Below are positions 1 to 10,862 of a stretch of 64,000 nt of DNA, one piece after another. The stretch comes from Seminavis robusta. Lineage: Eukaryota; Bacillariophyta; Bacillariophyceae; Naviculales; Naviculaceae. The stretch covers positions 50,183-114,182 of the forward strand of contig CAICTM010000118.1 of NCBI GenBank assembly GCA_903772945.1. Reading direction: 5' to 3'. Position 1 is the first letter of the stretch. Each line of letters opens with the position of its first letter. The position numbers and the translations under genes were made by a program. The notes under the pieces are model-generated. The model was not told where the DNA came from and ran no database searches. It saw only the letters and a list, made by a program, of their open reading frames with translations.

Positions 1-1
1 A

Positions 2-741
2 AGTTCGTACCAACGGCTGCCACTGCATTGTGCCTGTCGGAAAAATGCCAATCCAAGAGTGGTCGAGCTCCTATTGGAAGCCGATGCCGAGGCAGCCCTA
101 GTAGCAGATTCCCTGGGGAGATTGCCGCGTGAGTATACATACCGTACATGTCTTTATTTGAGGCGAGGCGAGGCTACTGTGTGTTTCTCATTATTCCCAT
201 TTGAAAATCTCTTGTTTGGCTCAATGATACCGGTATGGCCCGTAATACTCAGTCCACTATGCCCTGTCCAATGGCGCCAACGATGAGGTTATTACATTGC
301 TGTTGAAATACCACCCCAATTCTGCCAGAGGGTGTGACAATCGAGGATGGACACCGTGAGTGCTTCCGTCTTTAGCCAGTACAATTGACATGTATGCATA
401 TGGATCATGAGCCCCTCTAACTCTTCTGTTCTGGAATAATATATGGATTGCTTTCTTGGGTGTTTGTTTGTTGGTTGGTTTGGTTTGGTCGCACACACAG
501 ACTACACGTAGCCTGTGGAATGGGTGCGTCGACACACGTTGTGAGTATGATTCTGAATGCCTATCCCGAAGCGTGCATTCTGAAAACGCGAAAGGGGTCC
601 CGTCCGGTCAAATGTATCAATCCAAAAGCAGGCAACAAGGAGGAAGTCAAAGCAATACTGCAAACCAAAAAGAAGCATTTGGACGCCAACTATCGTCCAG
701 CACTCCCTGTCAAGCAGGGCTCAGAGAGGACTTTGGTCTAG
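2..741 (+). CDS. Ankyrin-repeat protein, 3' portion (three exons, 5' end outside window)
   Basis: Three exons join in frame: 2..128, 253..355 and 501..741, with GTGAGT donors at 129 and 356 and CAG acceptors at 252 and 500. The joined protein carries successive ankyrin units: LPLHCACRKNANPRVVELLL, then LHYALSNGANDEVITLLL, then LHVACGMGASTHVVSMIL. Each has the family's LH.A core followed by a hydrophobic helix. A short basic tail ends at a TAG. Ankyrin repeats act in protein-protein binding, and no catalytic domain is visible in the part present. The start lies upstream of the window. The ankyrin assignment is secure, but partner and role cannot be told. Confidence 0.85.
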
Positions 742-1637
742 CATAGCAGATCGCCGTCAATGTCTTTTTTCTTGCACGCGAAGAAACAAAAAATCTGCCT
801 GTGCCAATATTAAAAAACACACACACACTACAATCTTCAATCAGTTTGTGACTTACTTACGGTAGCAATGGTTGTACAGTATCATCATCATGTCATGGAA
901 ACGGCTGGCTTTTTGCTTGGTGGCTTTTTTTACAACGTGGGATCGACGATTGGCTGGCATCATTTCATTTCACTGGCCCACTACTAGTTGACACATACAT
1001 CCCTACGGTAGTGATCGAGCATTGGCTCCAAAAGCCGTCCATTCCAACAATCAATTAGAAGAATCTATGACTTTGTCTTGTGTTCGTGCTACCGGTACCG
1101 TACCGTAAGACACCTGGAACGACTAATTCGACCGTTCTCACTGACGATGGCAGCACCAGTTGTGGTACAGTAACACCTCCAGTGGAAGCTCCGACGCCAC
1201 AACTGGGAATTCCCCTTTAGCGCCTGCGTTTGTCACTTCCTTGAGAGCAACACCTGCGAAGAAGCGAAGAATTCGTCTATAGTCGCCGCACGTTCGCTGC
1301 AGGCAGCTTCTTTGCTCGATCGATCGATGTCGTGACCGCATAAAGGGCAGACTAATTCTCCGGATCATCAGTCATCCAAAACTATAGAGTTATATGTACA
1401 TGTGTGGTGGCGGGGTGAAGTTGGGAAAATGTACGTGCATGGGGCGTCATTTGCGGAGAGAGAAACGTGTGGCGTTGCAATGCACGTTGGAGAAAACACT
1501 CCCCTAGTCTTCTTGCGAGCTTGAGGAAGCAGCTCGAAAGCCCTGATTCTTCATACCTCGATTGTGCCGACCGGAGGGTGGTCACCTAGGCAGTTACATC
1601 GGCACCATCTTCTTTGCCGAAGAAAAACGTGGTCCGT
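742..1637. other. Intergenic region between converging genes
   Basis: This is the shared 3' flank of the ankyrin gene and the GPCR gene. It holds a short CA run near 819-829 and a TACCGGTACC-type palindrome near 1091. Short open frames occur on both strands at 1138-1585, but none shows a recognisable domain or splice continuity. I see no gene that can be supported. Confidence 0.6.
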
Positions 1638-3512
1638 CTATGATTTGAAGGCCTCCATGCAGCTTCCCACGGAATGATGGTCGCTTCCTACGTTCAGACT
1701 CAGTGTATCTGCCCTCGAAGTGGCGTTGGTCAATCTCGACAGAAACGCCGTCTCACTCGAGTCATAAACCGTAGTCAACCTTCTGGTGGATTTGTCCCCA
1801 AAATTCAACTTTGCGCACTTTGGCACAAACATGAACAGCAATATGATTGTGCATGTCAGGAATATCAGGAATGCGCGTGCCATAAAGTAAGCTGTTGGCG
1901 AGTGTGACTGGTACGAAATGATCACGACGGGTCCCCCAATCAAGATGGCCTCCAACAAGCTTGCCAAGGAATAGGCGTTGTACTTCGATTCGTTGAATTC
2001 AGAAGGCAAGTCCCGAGACTTGTAGCTCTGGTAGTTTGCAAGAATCACTGGAACACAGTTCACAATGACCAAAGCGATTGTCAACCCCTTGGATACCGAC
2101 GTTTGCCCCTCTGAACTGCAGACACAATAGGATTCAGTTGGCCTCCCAAAGGGGTCCCGTCCTTCGCCATCCACACGGATCCACTTCCAAGGAGTTGCCG
2201 CCGTCAAACCTGTCAGGAATGCAAGGTTGAGTGTCAAGAGCACCAGAAAGGGTTTCAGAACATCCTTCGGCTCGATTGTGGTACGGCGAAAGCGTCTGGC
2301 GTTGGCATAGATCTATATTTGTGCGATAGAATCAAGCATTGAACAAACACAAGAGAATGCACGAAATTGTTGTTGGGTTTGTGAGAACACGACGAAGACT
2401 CTCCGGCGACCCCACTACAGACAAATTGCAGACTGGACAACTTACGGAGTTCATCCTCCCATTCTTGGTGAACAATGCGGAGAAAGCAGTGACAAATCCA
2501 AGGCACAGAAGCCAAGGAAATAGCGCACATCCCGCATCGAGTGCTCCTTGACTCATTGGCTTTTGAAAGCTGGTTGGGATGATCGAAGTTGCCATGATGA
2601 ACGTACCAATGCAATCATGTCCAGGAAGAAAGGTTGAGCCACGGACACTTGCCGCTCTTTGCACAGTAACCCATGCTATCCACCCGATAGACATGATCAT
2701 TACAGCTGCCGCAAGCACCAACCCAGTAGCGATAACGCCGTTGCCAACTAGATTCTGATCTGGCTCCAATGGAGGCAAGGAGGAAGGTGGCGTCGTAGTG
2801 TTGTCATTGTACACAAAAGGTTCGAGAATCTCCACAGTGTTATTGTCCGCACTTGGATTGACAATTGCAGCTCTGACTATAGTGATCTGTGCCGCTCCAT
2901 CTTCGTCTTGCTCCGTCAGCACATTCTCTATAATGAAACGTAGACCTTCCAAGTCCCTGGTTTCAGTGCTGCTCTTAAAGGCAACATATCCAGAAGCCCC
3001 ATCGAATTCCGTTCGTACCATTTGTTGGTAGAGCTCCGTCGGAGTCGGGAACTCGCTTTGCGCCTCACAGGCAGCTCTATCAACCGTCATCATGGCATCG
3101 TAGTGTAGCATTGCCCAATGTAAGGGGAAGAGGGAAGTCAAAGTCGTCAAAGAACGCTGGGTCCTCCTGCAGAGAATGTTAAGAAGTGAGAAAACCGGCG
3201 AAACCCAACAGCCAGAGCCGCCCCATCAATGTTGGTACCAGGTACCTACATGCTTGGAGGCAAAGAATTGCTGGAAGTCCTCGTCTTCTTGGAACGCTTG
3301 AAGGGCTGGCACGTAGTTGGGGTTTGCTGTTTCGAGACGAATACCTCCAGTTCCATGCAACGCTTCCAACGTCGTCCCATTCAACTCGGTGGACCCCTGT
3401 GTTCCAGACGGGAAACGTGAGCGGATCATGATCGAATGGTTCCACACATACGGAATAAGGTAAGGGGGGATTAGAGTAGGGAAATTATCTACGGAAGCCA
3501 GCCGGGGCCAGG
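1638..3512 (-). CDS. Class C (GABA-B-receptor-like) G-protein-coupled receptor, 5' end unresolved
   Basis: Exons read on the minus strand: about 3512..3239, 3166..2446 and 2312..1638. Donor GTAAGT at 2445 and acceptor ATAG at 2313 restore one frame. The first exons give the end of a periplasmic-binding-like ligand domain, including PYVWNHSIMIRSRFP and the family signature GASGYVAF. Seven hydrophobic segments follow. ALFTKNGRMNS joined to IYANARRFRR matches the first cytoplasmic loop, and SYKSRDLPSEFNESKY matches the last loop of GABA-B-like receptors. A Ser/Thr-rich cytoplasmic tail of about 50 residues closes the protein. Expected role: plasma-membrane receptor for a small ligand, signalling through G proteins; the ligand is unknown. 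Exons upstream of 3512 were not resolved: frames at 3536-3883 hit stops. The 3239/3166 junction uses a GTACCA donor and is less certain. Confidence 0.8.
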
Positions 3513-4019
3513 CTTAAGCAAAGAACAGTCGAAATTCAGGACTGGGTTCTGTGGGAGCAGGGGCAAGAAAGTGAGGACCAGTACAGGGGCCAAATGGTTT
3601 GGCTTTGCGAGATCCACGGAGACATAAATGGGTAGCTTTCACAAGGGCAATTCAGATACGGGTCTGCATGAAAAACATCATTTGAGAGTAGGAAAACTGA
3701 GTTTTGGAGGCAATAAACATGAAACACAATTTCTTGTACTGTGCTAACCTGATGGCTCGAGACTAACGATAAATTAGCAGAGTTTCTGGATTCGTTCTTC
3801 GATGCCGCAGGAGCCGAATTTGCAAACCAACAAACCCAAGAAAAAAACACCTTGAAAGACAAACTGGGCTGGTTCCAAAACAAGTACGGGAATGTTGAGC
3901 TCAGCGAAACATTCCTAAAGAAAAAATTCGTCCGAGCGACAATGGAAGCGATCTGTAGTTCCAGTGTTTATTTGAGCAGCTTCAGAAAGGGAACGAAGGC
4001 TTCGTTGAGACGTGTTCTG

Positions 4020-4447
4020 ACGAAGACGTAAAAAAAAGCCCTTTGTATTTGCAAAAGACCAGAGGTCTGCTCTGAAAGATAGCGAACATCCTGCTTCGGA
4101 TGTCTTGGCTGATAATTTGAGGGGAAACATGGCGGATAGCTCCAGCGGTGAACCTCCAGGAACCGAGCCCAACTATTGAGAGGACAAGCTCGGCTGCGGC
4201 GGCTTCTTTGCTTCCATTGCGCCCCGATCAATCAATCACGGGATTGGATGGTGTTGCCAAGGCCGCAGCATAGGCCCGGAAAGCAAAGCCGGCAACTTCG
4301 GCGAACAGCAAAAGAACGACTCGTTCTTCCTCCGCCACCAAAGATACTGATGGGGTCAACGCTGAAAAACGCGCAGGTGAGGGTACCAAAATGTCAGCCA
4401 AAAAGCAGAAGAAAGGTGGCGCGACGGAATCAAGGGAGACTTGAACA
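4020..4447 (+). pseudogene. Degenerate coding remnant of a basic, possibly nuclear protein
   Basis: The + strand holds coding-like pieces interrupted by stops. One reads RRRKKKPFVFAKDQRSALKD and continues with an acidic stretch to a TGA near 4177. Another reads LLPLRPDQSITGLDGVAKAA, then an in-frame TAG, then a Lys/Arg/Ser/Thr-rich stretch with KMSAKKQKKGG. The composition suggests a nuclear localisation region. None of this is found in the intact kinase downstream, so the pseudogene here looks like a mosaic. The parent gene was not identified. This is a compositional inference only. Confidence 0.3.
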
Positions 4448-4449
4448 AC

Positions 4450-4996
4450 GAAGCAACTGACTTTGGAGCATAGCCTTCGTTTAGCCTTCCATCCATGTCA
4501 TCTTCGTCGCTCGGAGAGACTTTCACGTCCGTGGCAACCTCAGTATCAGAAACGCAGACAGAATTAAAAGACCATGTTTCTGGCAAGCAGAAGAGAGTGA
4601 AAGAAGTACTCATGGAGTCTAAAAGGGAGGCTGGCATAGAGATTACAGAGATTTCAGCCGACAAGTTTTGGATTTATCGACATGACCAAGTCAAGAGAAC
4701 TGTCTATAAGGAGTGGTTTGAAGAGGGATGAATGCGTTAGGCCTACGAGAGAGCCCCCTTAGAGAGCCCTGAGGCATCCTTCGTTGCCATTTGCAATGAG
4801 CCCTTTGGTGAAGGCGCCGAGCGTCTTGCCTACCGCTTCTTCGAGGTAGGGAAAGACACACGGACGATCGTCGGAAAGCCGTCGGAGAGCCGCTCGTAGC
4901 AAAAGAAAGTCGGATGATTTGGGAATCCCACGTGGGTGAAACGGAAAGGAAGAGATTGGTACTGGTGCGACGTCTTGCGGCTGAGTTCAACAGGAA
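4450..4996 (+). pseudogene. Truncated, broken copy of the vWA/alpha-kinase gene
   Basis: This stretch is nearly identical to 6430..6990 of the intact gene 2 kb downstream, covering the linker after the vWA domain and the start of the alpha-kinase domain. Lesions seen directly: TAG after the first homologous codons (4471), TGA at about 4729, a TAG a few codons later, an insertion of about 12 nt near 4880, and a deletion of about 30 nt near 4955. Homology stops abruptly on both sides: the vWA part and the kinase core are absent. This is a recent partial duplication that has lost coding capacity. A 78-residue frame survives inside it (4495-4731) but is only the linker. Confidence 0.85.
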
Positions 4997-4998
4997 GC

Positions 4999-5491
4999 AA
5001 GGATCCATATTGATGTGGGGATTTAGCTGCTACTTGTAATATTTAGTAGCAGTTTGCATTCATATACCGGTATTGTCTTGTAGCCTCACTATTTGGTATC
5101 GCCAATGCTCATTAGAGCTACTATCAACAGCTACTAGCTACTGCAGTTTCAGTTTCCCCAGGTCCACGGTTCGCCCTTCAGGATTCCAACATCCGCTTCC
5201 TATCCTGAGTCCAACATCCGCTTTGGTCAGGATACCATGTTCTCTACAGTAGCTAGGGAGTGGTATTGAGCAGGGATGATTTGAAGATACCGGTACCGCT
5301 ATAGGGTACGGTGGCGCGGAGCGTGGAGCGTGGAGAGTGACCGTCCAAAGTGGCGCGTTTTGAGTTGTTCGGAGGTTCGCGGTACTAGCTAGCTGCTAGC
5401 TGGTACCAGGTGGTACCAAAACGAAATTTTCAAATTTCGCCACCGCCGTATTGGTTTGTTCATCTGCCAAACTACAGTACGTCAAACCAAG
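4999..5491. other. Upstream region of the vWA/alpha-kinase gene
   Basis: No coding frame is supported. The stretch contains several palindromes: ATACCGGTAT near 5069, ATACCGGTACCG near 5288, a GCTAGC cluster near 5388-5400, two GGTACC sites at 5401-5416, and GAAATTTTCAAATTTC near 5423. It presumably includes the promoter and 5' UTR of the gene that starts at 5492. Confidence 0.4.
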
Positions 5492-7687
5492 ATGTTGGCG
5501 GGTCTCTTCAGGCAATCAAGCGTCAACGCCGGTGGGCAGGAACGTTCCATCGATGACGTGAGAAGCGATACTGGAACCGGTAGCACTACATCAAACGTTA
5601 CATTTGTGGAATCTACCCATGGTCGAATGCGACGACAGCAGCGCGGGATTGACAAGAAGGATTTACAACGTGCAAAGAAATATGGAGCAAGGGCAGATGG
5701 GCACCCGAGGAGGAATGGTGACACCACAGGCCTTTACACCTACAAAGATATCGTGTACATTGTCAACGACGTGACGGGTGAAGAAGTCACTTCGTATGCA
5801 GTCCCAGTGACTCTGGGTCCTGTCCCTGTTACTTCAAGCATAATGGCGTTGCACAGGAAGGCTGAGCAGCGAATCCGGGATGATTTGGACTCTTGGACTT
5901 CCAATACTGTTTTAGTTGTGGATGCCTCTGGTTCAATGAAGAAAGCTGATGTCTGGGGAACTCGTACACGGCTCGGAGCGGTTTGGCTGTCCATTGCGCT
6001 GGACTTCGTGGCACATAGACTCGAGAGCGGAGAAGGACGTTCCACGGATGTCGTTTCCATTGTAACGCTGGAAGATAACCCTCGACTTATTGTCAGAGAG
6101 CAACCGCTCACATGGATCTTATACAATCAGCTTGTGAACATCTACATGAGCAAGTCTGTTGAACCTCGAGGCCACGGGCCCTTTATCCCGAGTCTGAGCA
6201 TTGCGGATGATTTGCTTGGTAGGAACTCCAATGCATCTTGCGCAATGGGTCTAATGTTCCTCTCTGATGGAAAACCCTCCGATCGCGGTGTTGACGAGCG
6301 CAGCGTGTGGGAGACTCGAATCGTTAAGCGCGTTGGTGACATTGCGAGACGACACAGACGGAGGCTAACTTTCACGGCTGTCGGAATCGGTGACCTTGAC
6401 AACTTCGATATGTTGCAAAGAATGGTCGATGAAGCAACTGACTTTGGAGCAAAGGCTTCGTTTAGCCTTCCATCCATGTCATCTTCGTCGCTCGGAGAGA
6501 CTTTCACGTCCGTGGCAACCTCAGTATCAGAAACGCAGACAGAATTAAAAGACCCTGTTTCGGGCAAGCAGAAAAGAGTAAAAGAAGTACTCATGGAGTC
6601 TAAAAGGGAGGCTAGCAAAGAGATCACAGAGATTTCAACCGACAAGTTTTGGATTTATCGACTTGACCAAGTCAAGAGAACTGTCTACAAGGAGTGGTTT
6701 GATGAAGGGCGCATGCACAAAGCCTACGAGAGAGTCCCCTTAGAGAGCCCTGAGGCATCCTTCGTTGCCTTTTGCAAGGAGCCTTTTGGCGAAGGTGCCG
6801 AGCGTCTTGCCTACCGTTTCTTCGAAGTTGGGAACGATAGACAGACGATAGTCGGAAAGCCGCTGGTGGCAAAAGAAAGTCGAATGATGTGGGAATCCCG
6901 TGCGGGGGAAACGGAAAGGAAGAGTTTCGTGAGGACCTTTTGCTCCACACAACAACTGGCGCGACGTCTTGCTACTGAGTTCAACAGGAGACTAGATTCG
7001 CTCAGGCGAGTCGACAAAGACACTCCCAGAGTACGTTTCCTGGACTGCTCGGTGTATGAATTAGACGACAAGGTTGGAGGGACGTCGAGTGTTTTAGTAG
7101 AGGAAAAGATTGATCACTTTCAATGGACGAAGTGGAATGCCAACAATGGCTACGTTCAGGGAAAAGTGGCACCAAAGTACAATGATGATAGTTTGCGGGC
7201 AGCGATGCACAAGCTAACGTTGGTTGAAATGGACATGATCGAGGAAGGTAGTGAGGAGGAAGACGAAGAAGAAGAGGAGGAGAACGAAGAAGAAGGAAAG
7301 GAATCAAGCAAATGGATTCGGTGTGATAAGGATACGGCGAAACTGTTCACACCGTTCGAAGTCGCCCAAGCATTCTCTCACTACAGCTACTTGGCTTCTG
7401 GCAAGAAAAGGCTTGTTTGTGATCTACAGGGTATGCACGATTCCGAACGCAAAGAGCTCGTTTTCTCGGACCCTGTCATCCACTATCATAACCCAGGTCG
7501 TCAAGGTCGTCAGAATGTGCATGGATCCACCGACCGAGGAAGAAAAGGTATGGCAATGTTCTTTGACACGCACCACGAGCATTGCGGCCATCTTTGCAAA
7601 CTGGTAAACAGAGGTTTCCGACGACGGTATGATCATCGCCGCCGCGAGCCCCGAAATGCCGCCACCAGCACCCAAGAGGCTGCGTAA
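5492..7687 (+). CDS. vWA-domain alpha-protein kinase (MHCK/EF2K family, vwkA-like)
   Basis: A single exon of 731 residues; the first ATG in the frame is at 5492. Residues about 135-330 form a von Willebrand A domain with the metal-site motif DASGS (144-148). A linker leads to an alpha-kinase domain at about 430-710. The glycine-rich motif is EPFGEGAERLAY, VAK holds the ATP lysine (about 461), and CDLQG (about 643) is the family signature. A zinc-site cluster, HHEHCGHLC, sits near the end. Alpha-kinases phosphorylate Ser/Thr in helical substrates, and this fusion order resembles Dictyostelium vwkA. A Glu-rich insertion (about 583-605) interrupts the kinase domain. Key residues look intact, so an active kinase is likely. 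A decayed partial copy lies just upstream. Confidence 0.9.
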   Translation: MLAGLFRQSSVNAGGQERSIDDVRSDTGTGSTTSNVTFVESTHGRMRRQQRGIDKKDLQRAKKYGARADGHPRRNGDTTGLYTYKDIVYIVNDVTGEEVTSYAVPVTLGPVPVTSSIMALHRKAEQRIRDDLDSWTSNTVLVVDASGSMKKADVWGTRTRLGAVWLSIALDFVAHRLESGEGRSTDVVSIVTLEDNPRLIVREQPLTWILYNQLVNIYMSKSVEPRGHGPFIPSLSIADDLLGRNSNASCAMGLMFLSDGKPSDRGVDERSVWETRIVKRVGDIARRHRRRLTFTAVGIGDLDNFDMLQRMVDEATDFGAKASFSLPSMSSSSLGETFTSVATSVSETQTELKDPVSGKQKRVKEVLMESKREASKEITEISTDKFWIYRLDQVKRTVYKEWFDEGRMHKAYERVPLESPEASFVAFCKEPFGEGAERLAYRFFEVGNDRQTIVGKPLVAKESRMMWESRAGETERKSFVRTFCSTQQLARRLATEFNRRLDSLRRVDKDTPRVRFLDCSVYELDDKVGGTSSVLVEEKIDHFQWTKWNANNGYVQGKVAPKYNDDSLRAAMHKLTLVEMDMIEEGSEEEDEEEEEENEEEGKESSKWIRCDKDTAKLFTPFEVAQAFSHYSYLASGKKRLVCDLQGMHDSERKELVFSDPVIHYHNPGRQGRQNVHGSTDRGRKGMAMFFDTHHEHCGHLCKLVNRGFRRRYDHRRREPRNAATSTQEAA

Positions 7688-9384
7688 ACGAAACGGCACC
7701 CATACGGTATGCCTCTTCAACCCCCATCACCACGATTACACGGTAGAAATATCGCAGGTAATATCTAGTGCTTATTTGACGCATGCATGATGCTTGTGAT
7801 AACCAACATGATGTGGCCATGCTTGTGCAGCTGTCTACGGTCCCGTACTGTATTTACGGCGTACCGTATCTCCTCCTCTTGGACCAAAGCCTTGCAGGTC
7901 GAGAACGAGGGATCGTGGAAGTGGGACTTTGTTGGAGGTTGGAGGTAGGGAGGCATGCGCAGTCGTGCTTCAATGGTTTGTACCGGTACCTGGAGGTGCA
8001 CAACTGGACTTATGCGTACCGGAGTTATCTCTGCAGACCCAAGTGGTCGTGGATTTATTTATTCGCGCCAAGTAATCGTGAGTTACAGAACGTGGAAAGG
8101 GCAATACCGGTAGCGGCGGAGGCTGGTTGACTACCACAGTACCGGTATCAATAGTTCAAATGATCAACATGCAAACCCATACCAGGTACCGGTAGCAAGA
8201 GAGCGAGACGTTTCATGGCCATTGATCTGGCAGCAAGGAGAGGTCTACACACCTCAAATGGTAAGCAGATCATTCTCTTATTAGTCTTTGCAGTTTGGGA
8301 AGACGGCCGAAAGAGATAGAATGCATCTGAAGGTCTCTAGATCTTGTAGCTAGAAATGCAATAATTCGAACAATAATTCGTCACCAGCCAGAAAGCAGCA
8401 AATCAAGCAAAGGATAAAGTAGAACTGATGTATTGATTCTAACGAAAGAAGATCCATGTCCTAGCTAGCTAGAGATGGCCAGCTACAAGAAGGCAATAAA
8501 ACACCAAAACATAGCGTGTTTCCCGTGTGGAAAAGCTTGCTACAGTACCGGAGCTAGCAACATTCCCCATCAATGATGTTACCCATACTCTAGCAAAAGA
8601 CGAAATCGTCCAGGTGTTGTCACGCCTAAAAAAAGCAATGCTGCCAATTTAGAGCTGCATATCTTGGTCGAAGCTGTCACATTATTGTCGAGGAATCTAA
8701 GCGCAGTGGTAGTTGCACCCACGGTTGTATGCTAAGTCTTGACCGTTGCACGTGGCAACATCTTCATGACCTTAGGACGTGCATACAACAACAGACATGC
8801 CAGTGGCTGTTGAGCAGAACCGTGATTACCAAAATTTAGTTATGTGAGCATTTCTGCAAGTGAGAGCCTGCGTCTGTCGCACGTCGTAGCGTCAGTACCG
8901 GGTGGTACTACCACCGTACGGTAGGTATTGTGAGTACAGTAAGTAGAGCAGCTCGAAGAAGTGCGTCCATCTTCGTTGTGACCAGCTTCCTGCGCCGTGC
9001 TCCCAGATTTTTTGTCCAAGAAGCCTCTGGTGCCAAAACCAACGGCCCTTAATTATCGCGTCTGCTGTGCGCGGAACGATCGTTGGAGGCTGATCAAGCG
9101 CTGCTCAACGCCAATCCTGGACTCAAGGCAGTGTAGTGGTCACAATCCCAACAACCAGTGCGGCTGAACTCCCCTACCCTCATCCATCTCACAACATATC
9201 CTTCTTACTACTAGATAGTAAGACAGCACAGCGCAATAGCTGGCATCGTGTTGGTTGGTCCTGAGTATCGTGCTTCTTTCGTCGTGCTACCCATTGGGAA
9301 CTCTTCAATCAATCAATCAATCAATCAATCAGACAGATACCCTCACATTTCTCAAGTTACACACACAAAGAATAACTGGACACC
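7688..9384. other. Intergenic region with palindromic motifs
   Basis: No convincing gene was found. Short frames at 7783-8130 lack domains and a proper start context. The stretch has repeated ACCGGT palindromes (about 7983, 8106, 8142, 8188). An AATC tandem repeat lies just before the next kinase gene. Confidence 0.5.
9306..9331. repeat. AATC tetranucleotide microsatellite
   Basis: About six uninterrupted copies of the tetranucleotide, 54 bases before the kinase start codon, probably in its 5' UTR or promoter. Confidence 0.85.
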
Positions 9385-10862
9385 ATGTCTTACCGCCACC
9401 ATTGCCACACCATTTCTTACGAAACATCCTATGAGCACCCTGCTCAGGTGGAAATCCATCATTATCAACCCAGCCCTCCTCGAAGTAGTCATCATGGAGC
9501 CGGACCCCGCCGTTCTTCTATTTCCTTTGATAAAGACAACACACGCACAGAAGGACTGAATACTCACACGGAAGGACTGAGTTATTCCGATGATCAGCCG
9601 TCTCAAGAGGATGATCTGTATCTCTCGGATGCGGTTGCGCAGCGCCTGGTCATGAGAACCGAGCTCAAGGTATCTCAGAACATGGCCAAGTCCCGGTTCG
9701 TCCGAGATCACTGCCGACTCTACAAGCTGCCGCGCTTTACGCAAGACGACCTGGAGATTGGCTGCATGATTGCCAAGGGTGGCTTTTCCAATGTCCACGC
9801 CATTGCTGCCTTTCACAACAATTCCGACGCTGCCTTTCGTCGGCCATCACAGCCTTCGTCCTTTTACGTCGTCAAACACTTGAACCCCAAATTGGCTCTG
9901 TCCAACTCCAAGAAACTCCTCAGTGGAGCTCGCGACTTGTTCTGGGAAGCTCATTTGCTGAGCAGCTTCAACCACAAACACATCCTCAAACTTAGGGGTT
10001 GGTCCGCCGAAGGAGTGGCCGGGTTCATGTCCACGGGTCGAGCGGACGGCTTTTATTTAGTATTCGATCGCCTTGAAGGGACACTCTTTCAGCGTCTCTC
10101 GCAATGGAGAAGGCGAGCTCGAGAGGATGAACTCTTGCATCAGATCCACAAACGCAAAAAGTACCCCGATACCATGAAGCTATTCATTCAGCGCATCAAG
10201 ATTGCCCGGGATATTGCCGACGCCTTTTGCTATTTACACGATACTTGCAACGTCTTTCATTTGGATCTCAAGCCCGGTAACGTGGGCTTCTCGGCCGATG
10301 GTTGCTTGAAGCTATTCGACTTTGGCCTTGCGGTGGAGGTCCAACCCGAGACGAACGACCCCGATGAGACGTTTGACCTGAATGGAAAGAAAGGAAGTAA
10401 GTCTCTTGCTGTGTTCTGTCTGCAGCCATGCTGTATGTGTATGCCGTTCATCATGTTGCAATGAGGGCTAACTAGCTAGCTATTTCTCTTTTTATCATTG
10501 CAGCGAGCCGATACATGAGCCCAGAAATGATCAAACGCGAGCGCTACAATGCCAAATCGGATGTCTATTCATTTGCTATTCTTCTTTGGGAAATGCTGAG
10601 TCTCTCCAAGCCTTACGGGGGCATGGACGGCAACGACGTCAAGGAGAATGTCGCCCACAAGGGACTTCGACCCAAGATTCCAAAGGAGTGGCCCACGCAG
10701 ATCCGAGTGCTACTCAAGTATGGATGGGCCAAGCGCCCTGATGAGAGGCCTACCATGTCACAGATCCAAGACACCTTGGAGAAGATGCTCGTCGCACTGG
10801 CGTCCGAATCGTCGAGGCATTCGAGCTCTGACAGGAAGTTTTTCAAATACGCATCAAGATAG
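9385..10862 (+). CDS. Protein kinase, non-RD (HLD) type, paralog A
   Basis: Two exons, 9385..10396 and 10504..10862, joined by a GTAAGT/CAG intron of 107 nt, give 456 residues. After a disordered N-terminus of about 110 residues comes a complete protein kinase domain. KGGFSN (131-136) is the glycine loop, YVVKHL holds the lysine (164), FHLDLKPGN (about 291-299) is the catalytic loop, FDFG (311-314) binds metal, and SRYMSPE and SDVYSFAILLWE follow. The Asp and Asn of the catalytic loop are kept, but Arg of HRD is Leu, so activation by activation-loop phosphorylation is less likely. It resembles the kinases at 14381 and 28690 in the G-loop, VVK and DFGLA segments. It is expected to be a cytosolic Ser/Thr kinase of the TKL-like group; substrate unknown. 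Confidence 0.88.

Noticed and set aside
3536-3883. Upstream exon of the GPCR
   Set aside because: The minus frames here are open in part and one could encode ligand-domain sequence, but each meets a stop or lacks a usable donor, so no exon could be fixed.
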